Shown here one piece after another: positions 8,778 through 16,818 of a stretch of DNA of 64,000 nucleotides (positions are counted from its first letter, which is position 1; each line of letters opens with the position of its first letter). The stretch covers positions 254,544-318,543 of the forward strand of contig CAVYOX010000007.1 in the NCBI GenBank assembly GCA_963770245.1, written 5' to 3'. The notes beneath the pieces were generated by a model. That model was not told where the DNA came from. It ran no database searches and was given only the letters and a program-made list of their open reading frames with translations. Position numbers and translations under genes: made by a program. This DNA is from PALSA-270 sp963770245. GTDB lineage: Bacteria > Acidobacteriota > Terriglobia > Terriglobales > Acidobacteriaceae.

Positions 8778-9815
8778 ATGATCAAGAAACACGTGGCCGG
8801 GATTGCCCTAGCTGCAATCTGCTTCGCGAGCTCTTCCTTTTGCCAAACCACCGAGCGCGATCAGGCACTGAATCTGTTTCATCAGGAACGCTGGTCGGAA
8901 GCTGCCTCCGCTTTCGAGGCATTGGAGAAGCAGCAACCGGGCCAGACCGACGCGCTCCTGTATCGCGGGAGATGCTTGGCCAACCTTAGGCAGTTCAAAG
9001 ACGCTGGCGAGGCGCTGCAAGCCTACATCGCAAGCCAACCGCACTCCGACGATGCCGTGTATCTGCTGGCTTACGTCCTTTTTCGCGAAGACAAGCCGAA
9101 AGAATCGCTGCAATGGTTTACCGACGCCGCCAAGCTAAGAACTCCGACCTCGGATGATCTGAAGATCATCTCCTTCGATTATGTTCTTCTGAATGACTAC
9201 GTCGATGCCGGTCACTATCTCGAAATCGCTCTGCAAATGGATCCCAACAACCTGGACGCGCGATACTACCTCGGCCGTGTCCGTTACCAGCAGAATCGGT
9301 TGGACGACGCGATCGCCGCCTTCCGCGAAGTTCTGGGACGCAATCCCGGCAACGTGAAGGCGGAGGACAACCTGGGTTTGTGCCTGGAAGGGAAGTATCA
9401 GGTCGATCAGGCCATTGCCGCTTACCAGAAAGCGATCGCACTGGACGAAAGTTCATTGGTTCACACTGAACAGCCGTATTTGAACCTGGGCATCCTGCAG
9501 GCCAAACACAACAACGACCGAGAGGCCTTGCTCCTGCTGGCCAAAGCGCAGAAGATTGCCCCACAATCCGCAGAGGTTCACTATCAGTTAGCCAAGTCTC
9601 TGTTCAGCTTGAACCGGGTAGAGGACGCCCAGCGCGAGGTCGAAACAGCTGTGCAGCTCAATCCCAAAGATGCTCCTTCGCATTATTTGCTGGGCCGCAT
9701 CTATCACACCCTGGGGAAAAGCGATTTGTCGGTGCAGCAGTTCGAGCTCACCAAGGACCTGCTGCGTTCCGGTAATGAGAATTCTGTCCCCATGGCCAGC
9801 GGGGATAGAAAGTAG
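8778..9815 (+). CDS. exported TPR-repeat protein
   Basis: The start is the ATG at 8778, eight bases after GGGAGG, giving 345 residues. The frame stays open further upstream but runs through the IS630 remnant. A signal peptide is clear (IKKHVAGIALAAICFASSSF then CQ), possibly with cleavage next to the Cys. The rest is a series of TPR units such as LDARYYLGRVRYQQNRLDDA and AEDNLGLCLEGKYQVDQAI, ending at SHYLLGRIYHTLGKSDLS. It probably acts as a periplasmic or outer-membrane scaffold. No partner gene adjoins it: on the left is IS debris, on the right an ISNCY remnant. Its function is unknown. Confidence 0.8.
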   Translation: MIKKHVAGIALAAICFASSSFCQTTERDQALNLFHQERWSEAASAFEALEKQQPGQTDALLYRGRCLANLRQFKDAGEALQAYIASQPHSDDAVYLLAYVLFREDKPKESLQWFTDAAKLRTPTSDDLKIISFDYVLLNDYVDAGHYLEIALQMDPNNLDARYYLGRVRYQQNRLDDAIAAFREVLGRNPGNVKAEDNLGLCLEGKYQVDQAIAAYQKAIALDESSLVHTEQPYLNLGILQAKHNNDREALLLLAKAQKIAPQSAEVHYQLAKSLFSLNRVEDAQREVETAVQLNPKDAPSHYLLGRIYHTLGKSDLSVQQFELTKDLLRSGNENSVPMASGDRK

Positions 9816-10129
9816 CGCGGATTCAGGGCACTCAGCGTGTAATGGTGATGAGGATGGCTGCCTATGCCGCCCTTTCGGGGCGGGGGCATGGGGGTCTATC
9901 ATCCGGCGGCTTTTTCCTCGCCGTACACAGCGCGAGGGTTGGCTCCGGCGCGGCTGAGCCTCGGCTCGATGAGCCCCACCCGGTTATTCAGCAGGGTTGC
10001 CTCCGGGCAGAGCCCGCTTCCGTTTCACCCCGCGAGGTCATTGTAGCTGCGCCTACGGCAAACGGCGAAGACCCTGGGTGTTGCCCGCGAAGTGGCCGTT
10101 ATCTACGTGCCTGCTCTAATTCACGATTT

Positions 10130-10684
10130 CACGATCGCGAGCCGCGTGGATCTCGGCTGGTCGTCCCGCTAGCGGCCAGGATCGGGCCGGTGGCGTCATC
10201 CTGAACCCCGACGAGAGTGAGCTCGGGGCCGCGGCCTTCGAGCCAGCCATCACGGTCATGACGGCTGGCATCGGTGAGCGCCGTCATGCCAAAGCGTGGG
10301 CAGGGCGGTCGGCGGGAGCGGTATTGACGAGGCCGGCGGTTCTACGGAGAAGCCAGTTTCGCAGCCGGCAAGAGGCGGCGCCCAGTCTCGCGGCTGACGG
10401 CGGGCCCTTCCTCGGTTTTTCCGCCAGATGGAAATCGTTGAAGCTCGGGTACTTGCCGCGGGCCAGGCTCTAAGATCAACTGCTCCTGGGGAATAGAACC
10501 ACCCACGTCATGAGCGTGCGTGATTCCCGTGCTGAACCTAGCCGACGGAATCGCTCCGATAACGGCTTTTGAGGCGCTGTAGTTGGCGCTCACTCAGCTG
10601 CGGCAGGCGGGAGGCTTCGCGCACGCTCAGCCTCTCGCCTGCATTCTCAATCACGTTCACTCGTTGGAACTCTTTCTGACTCAT
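10130..10684 (-). pseudogene. decayed ISNCY-family transposase
   Basis: The minus strand starts MSQKEFQRVNVIENAGERLS, followed by VREASRLPQLSERQLQRLK, the helix-turn-helix of an ISNCY-type transposase. After stops and frameshifts further pieces appear in order: ARGKYPSFNDFHLAEK, VSRETGRRLLPAAKLASP, then DGWLEGRGPELTLVG with VQDDATGPILAA. At least three frame changes are needed. The sequence stops inside the DDE domain near 10130. From 9816 to 10130 I see no gene. Confidence 0.7.
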
Positions 10685-10827
10685 GTTCACTGTCCCTAAT
10701 CAGGTGACAAAGTCTGGTTGCAGTTAAGGAGTGACATTATCGCCGAGCATCGACACGCTGCCCTCCACAAAATCGCCGGGTTCACGTTAGAATGTTACGT
10801 TTATTGGCCGTTAGCCACCGGGTAGCC

Positions 10828-11604
10828 ATGCGAAGAAAAACCTCATACCATGTCCAGGTCCTCGATCGAGCGTTCGCGATCCTGGACGCGTTGGCAGAAA
10901 AAGGATCGCTGGTGAGGGTCGCAGAACTTTCGAAACACCTTAAACTCGATAAGAGTACCGTCTTTAGGCTTCTCAAAGTTCTGGAACAGAATCGATATGT
11001 GGAGCGCGCCCCAAGCGACGGGAAATACAGGCTTGGCACCAAGATTCTCCACCTGGGAATGCTCGCACTTACAGACGTCGACGTTGCCCAGGCTTCGCAA
11101 GCTTACCTTGAAAGGCTTGTATCGCTGACAGGTGAAACCGCTTACATGGGAGTGCTGCGCAATAGTCAGATTATTTCCGTTGCAGTTGCACACGGGTCAA
11201 TGAACCTGCGACTGGGAGTAAGTATTGGGGGTAATGCACCTCCCCATTGCACGGCTTTAGGCAAGGCGATACTGGCCTTTCTGCCACGGGACGAATGTCT
11301 CGCCGTAATTGGCCGGATTCGTTTCGCGACGCACTCTCCCCACACAATTACGAAGAAATCGGTCTTTATGAAGGAGCTGAAAACAGTTCGGAAGAGGGGA
11401 TATAGCATTGACAACGAAGAGTTCGAACCCGGACTAAAGTGTATCGGGGCGCCAGTCCGTAACTACTCAGGGAAGGTGGTTGGGGCCATCAGCGTCGCCG
11501 GTCCTGCATTTCGCATGACCAATGCGACCATTGGCCGCCTAAGTGGCACCGTCATGCAAACTGCCAAAGACCTTTCCGAAGAATTGGGGTTTCGGAGCCT
11601 CTGA
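10828..11604 (+). CDS. IclR-family transcriptional regulator
   Basis: 258 residues from the ATG at 10828; an in-frame ATG at 10792 would add 12 residues. The N-terminal DNA-binding domain (VQVLDRAFAILDAL, LDKSTVFRLLKVLEQ) joins an effector domain with GKYRLGTKILHLG and FEPGLKCIGAPVRNYSGKVV. It is clearly homologous to the regulator at 4691-5509. No catabolic gene is directly adjacent: decayed ISNCY lies on one side, and on the other a 400-bp gap precedes the PpiC/FG-GAP gene. It may control that gene or the TonB module further right. The effector is unknown. Confidence 0.9.
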   Translation: MRRKTSYHVQVLDRAFAILDALAEKGSLVRVAELSKHLKLDKSTVFRLLKVLEQNRYVERAPSDGKYRLGTKILHLGMLALTDVDVAQASQAYLERLVSLTGETAYMGVLRNSQIISVAVAHGSMNLRLGVSIGGNAPPHCTALGKAILAFLPRDECLAVIGRIRFATHSPHTITKKSVFMKELKTVRKRGYSIDNEEFEPGLKCIGAPVRNYSGKVVGAISVAGPAFRMTNATIGRLSGTVMQTAKDLSEELGFRSL

Positions 11605-11759
11605 GGCAAATTCTCAGCATAGATTCTCTGGATCATCTATCAGAGACTATTAAGTCGTACCTACAGTATGGCGATAACAGTTCTGGCAAGCCTGCCTTAA
11701 AGCGCAATAACCTGCCATCCGGAAACCAGTGAACGGGAAGGATTCTCCGTTTTGTTCGT

Positions 11760-11787
11760 AGTGAAGTGCCAACGGGGGCACTTCACT
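11760..11787. terminator. perfect 11-bp hairpin after the IclR gene
   Basis: AGTGAAGTGCC (11760-11770), loop AACGGG, then GGCACTTCACT (11777-11787). The stem is perfect. Only a short T run follows (TTTG), so it may be a terminator for either side or an operator-like element. It lies about 155 bases after the IclR stop. No gene was seen in 11605-11956. Confidence 0.4.
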
Positions 11788-12004
11788 TTGTCGGGTAGTG
11801 GCGGCGGGAGTCATGACTGGCCACACCTTTCCTTGGCATATGGCCGACCTCATGAGTTAGGACTTGTCGGAAATCCTGTAGGACCTAATAAAAGAGTACG
11901 GCCCGAGCTCGGCGTTTTCAAGAACTCATGAAGTTCCTGGAAATTAGAGAACATTCATGACATCATCAAAGGCTAGGATATCCGGGGACGACCAGGGTTG
12001 TGGG

Positions 12005-12107
12005 ATGATGTTTCAAGATTGTTTTCGAAAAAGTGGAAGCCTGCTGTTAGCTGTGGCCGCATCGTCCATTTTTTGTATGCCGCTTCTTTCCCAAAATCCC
12101 CCCCCCC
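12005..12107 (+). other. detached signal-peptide coding segment before C10 tract
   Basis: From the ATG at 12005 (or 12008) one frame encodes a clear signal peptide, MFQDCFRKSGSLLLAVAASS, followed by IFCMPLLSQN and Pro residues encoded by the C tract. The frame then runs into unrelated sequence. The following gene's protein begins exactly after the tract in another frame. With nine instead of ten Cs the two would join without a stop. Confidence 0.7.
12098..12107 (+). repeat. C10 homopolymer at a reading-frame junction
   Basis: Ten consecutive C residues between AAAAT and GCG. The upstream signal-peptide frame and the downstream PpiC/FG-GAP frame differ by one base here. Loss of one C would fuse them into ...QNPPPASSVPAGEV.... 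Confidence 0.85.
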
Positions 12108-12116
12108 GCGTCAAGC

Positions 12117-14651
12117 GTGCCTGCGGGCGAAGTTACGTTGAGGATCATTGTGGTGAGTTCTCCCGAGGAGGCGGAACACATCCTTGACCGCCTCAAGCGG
12201 GGACAGGACTTTGCCCTGCTCGCGAAGATAAACTCGATCGACTCGACTGCCGACGACGGCGGCCTCATGGGGAAGATTGCTCCTTCGATGTTACGTCCGG
12301 AGCTGAGGGACGCCCTGCAGGGTGTTGGCCCTGGACAGATCAGCCAGGTAGTACGGATCCCGCTGGGATACGCCATCCTGAAAGTGGTGCAAGAAATGCC
12401 GGCGAGTCGTAACCCGAATATGACTATGGGGGGAAATGCGGGCACGCTCGCCAGCGGGAGCGTGAAGTCCACGCTCGCTATCGGCGGTTTGTCAGAAGCA
12501 GAACTCGGCCTGAACAAATTCGATAAGGACCCGGACTGGAACAAGGATCCGCGTAAGATTTGCGAGGTTCGCAGGCAGTCGCTTGCCGCAGAGCAAATGT
12601 CGCTGGAACATTTCCTGTCGCCCGCGAACCAGAAATCTCGGGAATCTAAACTTCCGCTCGATGTCTTGAGCGTGCACTTCTCCCTGGGAGAGATCTATTC
12701 CTACCAAGGCAACATGGATAAGGCTATCGAACAGTACGAGGATGCACATCAGATAGCTGAGTCGGACGTCCCGGCTGCGGTGCCTGATATGGACGAAGCG
12801 CTCGGAATTGCTTACCTGCACAAGTCTGAAATGGAAAACCATATCTTTCGTACACCCGGTGAGAGGTGTATCTGGCCCGTACGGGCTGGCAGTGCATATG
12901 CGAAGACTGGCGATTCCGAGAAAGCTGTCGGGTATTTCATGAGGTATCTGCAACAGCGGCCCAACGAACTCGAAGTGAAATGGCTCCTCAATGTCACCTA
13001 TAGTACGCTGGGAGGTTACCCGGAGAAAGTCCCGCAAGAGTACCTGATTCCGCCAGCTGTCTTTACATCGGCAGAGGATGTAGGACGCTTCCTCGATGTC
13101 GCTCCCCAGGCCGGACTGAAGTCCTTCTCCGCGGCCGGCGGAGTCATCGTGGACGACTTCGAAAACAACGGACGCCTCGATGTGGTGACGTCGAACTGGG
13201 ATAGTTGTGGTCCTATGCAATATTTTCACAACAACGGCGATGGGACCTTTACCAGCCAAGCCGCCAAGGCGGGACTGGCGGATCAGTTGGGTGGCCTGAA
13301 CATCCTGCAAGCCGATTACAACAACGACGGCTGCACAGACATTCTGGTTCTGCGCGGCGCTTGGGAGGTCGCACAACGAAAATCTCTGCTGCGCAACAAT
13401 TGCGACGGCACCTTCACCGACGTGACGGCCGCAAGCGGCCTGGGAGTACCGACTAGCGCACTGTCCGCAGTTTGGGTTGACATTAATAACGATGGGCTAC
13501 TTGATCTCTTTGTGGGCAACGAGAACGAGCCTGCTCAACTCTTCCTCAACAAAGGGGATGGCACATTCGAAGATATTTCCCATTCCGCCGGCGTGGACAA
13601 GATGATGTACACTACCGGCGTGGCGGCGGGCGACTACGACAACGATGGGTACCCGGACCTTTACGTATCTAACCTGAACGGGAACAACTTTCTGTACCAC
13701 AATAACCACGACAACACCTTTACCGAGGTCGCAGAGCAGGCGGGCGTCCCGGGCCCGGGTAAGGGTTTCGCAACCTGGTTCTTCGATTATGACAACGATG
13801 GCTGGCCCGATGTATTCGTCACGAGTTACTTCTTCTCGGTGGATGAGACCGTGCGTACCTATCTCGGCCTTCCTCACAACGCTACAACTCTAAAGCTCTA
13901 CAAGAATATGAAGAATGGCACGTTCCGGGATGTGACTGCCGAAGTCGGTCTCGACAAAGTTTTCCTGCCGATGGGCGCGAATTTCGGAGACATTGATAAC
14001 GACGGCTTTCTTGATATTTACCTCGGAACTGGAAACCCCTCGTATGGGTCGCTGGTTCCCAACGTTCTGCTTCGCAATCACGACGGAAAGTATTTCGTGG
14101 ATGTAACTGCATCTTCGGGAACCGGGGAATTGCACAGAGGACACGGTGTCGCCTTTGCCGATCTGGACAATCGCGGCTACGAGGACATCCTTGCCGAGAT
14201 TGGCGGGGCAACGCCGGGCGATAGTCACACACTCCGTGTATTCGAGAATCCGGGAAACGGCAACGACTGGATCAGCTTGAAGCTGGTCGGAGTAAAGACC
14301 AACCGGTCGGCGATTGGGGCTCGGATCAAGGTAACGGTAGAGAACCACGGCCAGGGAACACGTTCCATTTACCGTACGGTCGGAAGCGGAGGATCTTTCG
14401 GATCGTCTCCGCTGCAGCAACACATCGGTCTGGGCAAGGACGCACGAATCGTCGACCTGGAAATCTGGTGGCCGACCAGCAACACCCGGCAGCATTTTTC
14501 CAATGTGGGTAAGAACCAATTTCTGGAAATCAAGGAGTTTTCTCAGGAGTACGCCAAGTTGGACCGGCCGCCAGTTCGGCTGGGAGGCGCAGAGCGAAAG
14601 GCCCCGGCGGTTGCTAGGAAGTCCGATCCTAGTCCCGCACAAAGCAGGTGA
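12117..14651 (+). CDS. parvulin (PpiC)-TPR-FG-GAP-UnbV multidomain protein
   Basis: As an uninterrupted frame it starts at GTG 12117 (844 residues), but that form lacks an export signal. The signal peptide lies at 12005-12107 in another frame across a C10 tract. Residues ~5-92 form a rotamase-like domain (LKRGQDFALLAKINSIDSTA, GGLMGKIAPSML, IPLGYAILKV). A TPR-like region follows (LGEIYSYQGNMDKAIEQYED). From ~330 on there are repeated FG-GAP/VCBS calcium-binding motifs (DYDNDGYPDLYV, DIDNDGFLDIYL) with HNNxDGTFT blades. Residues ~720-805 are an ASPIC/UnbV domain (NRSAIGARIKV ... HIGLGKDARIVDLEIWWP). Predicted role: exported or surface protein with a folding-helper domain. The SCO1-like gene starts 33 bases downstream and is probably co-transcribed. 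Confidence 0.85.
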   Translation: MPAGEVTLRIIVVSSPEEAEHILDRLKRGQDFALLAKINSIDSTADDGGLMGKIAPSMLRPELRDALQGVGPGQISQVVRIPLGYAILKVVQEMPASRNPNMTMGGNAGTLASGSVKSTLAIGGLSEAELGLNKFDKDPDWNKDPRKICEVRRQSLAAEQMSLEHFLSPANQKSRESKLPLDVLSVHFSLGEIYSYQGNMDKAIEQYEDAHQIAESDVPAAVPDMDEALGIAYLHKSEMENHIFRTPGERCIWPVRAGSAYAKTGDSEKAVGYFMRYLQQRPNELEVKWLLNVTYSTLGGYPEKVPQEYLIPPAVFTSAEDVGRFLDVAPQAGLKSFSAAGGVIVDDFENNGRLDVVTSNWDSCGPMQYFHNNGDGTFTSQAAKAGLADQLGGLNILQADYNNDGCTDILVLRGAWEVAQRKSLLRNNCDGTFTDVTAASGLGVPTSALSAVWVDINNDGLLDLFVGNENEPAQLFLNKGDGTFEDISHSAGVDKMMYTTGVAAGDYDNDGYPDLYVSNLNGNNFLYHNNHDNTFTEVAEQAGVPGPGKGFATWFFDYDNDGWPDVFVTSYFFSVDETVRTYLGLPHNATTLKLYKNMKNGTFRDVTAEVGLDKVFLPMGANFGDIDNDGFLDIYLGTGNPSYGSLVPNVLLRNHDGKYFVDVTASSGTGELHRGHGVAFADLDNRGYEDILAEIGGATPGDSHTLRVFENPGNGNDWISLKLVGVKTNRSAIGARIKVTVENHGQGTRSIYRTVGSGGSFGSSPLQQHIGLGKDARIVDLEIWWPTSNTRQHFSNVGKNQFLEIKEFSQEYAKLDRPPVRLGGAERKAPAVARKSDPSPAQSR

Positions 14652-14684
14652 GATCCGTCGCTTGGCGATAAAGAAACGAAGTTT

Positions 14685-15584
14685 ATGAAACGCCTGGCCA
14701 TGTTCGTAGTATTGCTCCTGCCCAGCGCGGGTGTTGGCTGTGCAGAGAGGCAGTATCCGGTGACGGGGATGGTATTGAACGTCGACCAGCCCCACAAGAC
14801 CTTCGTGGTCTCCTGTCAAAGCATTCTTGGCTACATGGATGCGATGGTCATGCCGTTCGAGGTTCACAAAGTCAAAGATCTGGACGGCTTGACCCCGGGC
14901 GTGGAGGTGAACTTTATCCTGGTCGTGGAGAAGGAGTCGAGTTACGCCGAACATCTCCAGATTCGCCAGTACGAAAGCGTGGAACAGGACCCGCTCGCAG
15001 CCCGCCGCTTGAAACTCCTGGATCAACTCTCCCATCCGGAATCTACCTCGGCAAAAGCCCTAGCCATCGGACAACGAGTCCCGAATTTCACGTTGATCGA
15101 CCAAGATCGCCATCCCGTCACACTCTCACAATTCTCCGGCAAGGTCGTGGCCATAAACTTTATTTATACGAGTTGCGTTCTGCCAAACTTCTGTTTCCGC
15201 AGTTCCAATAATTTTGGTGTGCTTCAGAGGCGCTTCAAGGAGCGGATGGGCAGGGAATTGGTACTCCTAACCGTTACCTTCGATCCGCGTCGCGATCAGC
15301 CCGACGTTCTCGCACGTTATGCCAGGACTTGGAAGGCCGATCCCGCAACGTGGCACTTTCTTACAGGTTCCGATCCTGACATTCAGCACGTCACCAACCT
15401 GTTTGGGGTGGACTATTTCCCGAATGAAGGGCTTATGAGCCACTCTTTGCATACTGCCATCATCGATCGGCGGAGAAAGTTGGTGGCCAATATTGAAGGC
15501 AACCGATTCACCGCGGACCAGCTCGGCGACCTGGTGCAGACGGTTCTGACTCACGATGACGGCAGCGGAAATCAAACTCGCTGA
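14685..15584 (+). CDS. lipoprotein with CusF-like and SCO1/SenC domains
   Basis: 299 residues. The N-terminus has a lipobox-like end (LPSAGVGC), so it is likely membrane-anchored in the periplasm. Residues ~22-95 resemble a CusF-type copper-binding domain (YPVTGMVLNVD, MDAMVMPFEV). From ~125 the SCO1/SenC thioredoxin fold follows: VPNFTLIDQD, then YTSCVLPNFCF with two Cys separated by five residues, then LLTVTFDPRRDQPDVLARYA, and the conserved His in MSHSLHTAIID. SCO proteins deliver copper to cytochrome oxidase or act as thiol reductases. No oxidase gene is nearby. It follows the PpiC/FG-GAP gene closely. A combined copper chaperone is likely; the target is unknown. Confidence 0.85.
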   Translation: MKRLAMFVVLLLPSAGVGCAERQYPVTGMVLNVDQPHKTFVVSCQSILGYMDAMVMPFEVHKVKDLDGLTPGVEVNFILVVEKESSYAEHLQIRQYESVEQDPLAARRLKLLDQLSHPESTSAKALAIGQRVPNFTLIDQDRHPVTLSQFSGKVVAINFIYTSCVLPNFCFRSSNNFGVLQRRFKERMGRELVLLTVTFDPRRDQPDVLARYARTWKADPATWHFLTGSDPDIQHVTNLFGVDYFPNEGLMSHSLHTAIIDRRRKLVANIEGNRFTADQLGDLVQTVLTHDDGSGNQTR

Positions 15585-15734
15585 CTCGGAACCAAAAGCT
15601 GCAATTTGCCCGCAACATACACATCCAACTCCTGACGCGCGCGGTGCATCTTGTCCCAGTGTCGTTTTTGGCGGCGGCCAAGATAGCATCGGTCACATAA
15701 TCGTTGTCAACGCGTCGCCAACACTCGGCGCCGG

Positions 15735-16115
15735 TGCGTTGGTTTTTCGTTCACCCGAAGGAGCGATACTCGATCCTAATAACCTCTGCCATCGCCTGTT
15801 CCTGCCGGTGTTGGCCAACGCCGGCATTCGCAAGATTCGCCTTCATGATCTCCGCCATACCTTCGGGTCGCTACTCCTCCAAAACGGCGCCTCGATTGTC
15901 TTCGTCAAAGAAGAGATCGGGCACAGCTCTATCCAAGTTACAGTCGACACCTACCGCCACCTGATTTTGGCGCCAACGTATGCTTTGTGAACCGGCTTGA
16001 CCAGGTCGCGCCTGAACCGGCGGAAACAACTCGGCAACAATCCGCACCTCCCGCGCAACCGGGCGAAATGGAGATCCCACCGGATCTCCTGCAAGTTGCT
16101 CCGGGATTAGACTAG
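15735..16115 (+). pseudogene. tyrosine recombinase/integrase, C-terminal remnant
   Basis: Reads VFRSPEGAILDPNNLCHRLF, then RLHDLRHTFGSLLLQNG with the His-x-x-Arg catalytic pair, and VTVDTYRHLI with the catalytic Tyr. The N-terminal half is missing. After a frameshift near 15970 another frame carries the tail VNRLDQVAPEPAE up to a stop at about 16113. It is not functional. 15585-15734 shows nothing recognisable. Confidence 0.7.
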
Positions 16116-16139
16116 GTCCCGACAACGATATCAGTGGTG

Positions 16140-16478
16140 GTAAGGTTCTATGGGTCGGAATCAATAAAGTCAACAACCGTGCGGCCAAAGCATTCCGCCT
16201 CGCCGCTTACACCTTGCATTTTTGCCACTCGGCGCTGGGCGTCGATTATCGCCGGATGCGGGTCAAGCTCGGTTCGCCACAGGCCATCACTGCCAGTGCC
16301 CACAAGTTTGCCCGGATCACCGATCACCGAATCACAACCGGGCAAACCTACGACGATAGCATTTTCGCGAGACACGAAACGCGCTACAAAAAATGCCGAC
16401 GTCAGCTCAAAAGCACCGGCCAGAGGGTTGGGCTGGCAACTCGTGCCGGTTTGCGCCTTCCAAACCGAGTGTCATGAT
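16140..16478 (+). pseudogene. IS110-family transposase, C-terminal remnant
   Basis: One frame reads NNRAAKAFRLAAYTLH, SALGVDYRRMRVKLGSPQA, ITASAHKFARI and TTGQTYDDSIFARHETRYKK. This matches the C-terminal half (transposase_20 region) of IS110-type proteins. The start and the DEDD catalytic half are absent and the end is frameshifted. Confidence 0.65.
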
Positions 16479-16600
16479 GTGAAACTACCAAGCGCATTGT
16501 GATTTTTTTTCTTGACAGTGCTCCGAAGATCATGTTACTTACAGCCTGTTTTTCTACGCGCATCTTAGGTGCAGAAGCGATCGACCGAAGTCGCTGAGAT
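16451..16600 (+). repeat. direct repeat copy 1 (promoter-leader segment)
   Basis: About 150 bp, starting TTGCGCCTTCC and ending GATCGACCGAAG. It recurs with scattered mismatches and small indels at 16651-16800, exactly 200 bp downstream at its left edge. It includes the 3' end of the IS110 remnant and a complete TTGACA promoter. Confidence 0.85.
16512..16540 (+). promoter_or_regulatory. distal promoter copy, TTGACA-17-TTACTT
   Basis: TTGACA at 16512-16517, a 17-base spacer, and TTACTT at 16535-16540. It is the same layout as the proximal copy. The -10 is a weak match. Confidence 0.5.
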
Positions 16601-16650
16601 ATCGGTTTCACGGGGTTCCGGGCAACCTCGTGAACAGTCGAAAAAGCTGC

Positions 16651-16800
16651 TTGCGCCTTCCAAGTCAAATGTCATAATGTGAAACAACTAGGCGCATTGT
16701 GATTTTTCTTGACAGTGCTCGGAAGATGATGTTACTTAAAGCCTGCTTTTGTAAGCGCATCTTTAGGTGCAGAAGCGATCGACCGAAACGGCGAGATAGC
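16651..16800 (+). repeat. direct repeat copy 2 (promoter-leader segment)
   Basis: Second copy of the 16451-16600 segment. It ends just before the ribosome binding site of the TonB receptor gene, so this copy supplies the proximal promoter and leader. Confidence 0.85.
16709..16737 (+). promoter_or_regulatory. proximal promoter of the TonB receptor, TTGACA-17-TTACTT
   Basis: TTGACA at 16709-16714, 17 bases, TTACTT at 16732-16737. It gives a leader of about 75 bases before the ATG at 16819. Confidence 0.55.
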
Positions 16801-16818
16801 CTTCAGAGGAGGATGCTC

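Noticed and set aside
12492..13376. 294-codon minus-strand frame within the PpiC/FG-GAP gene
   Set aside because: Shadow of the plus-strand calcium-loop repeats.
13890..15035. 381-codon minus-strand frame across the UnbV and SCO1 region
   Set aside because: Spans two clear plus-strand genes and lacks motifs.
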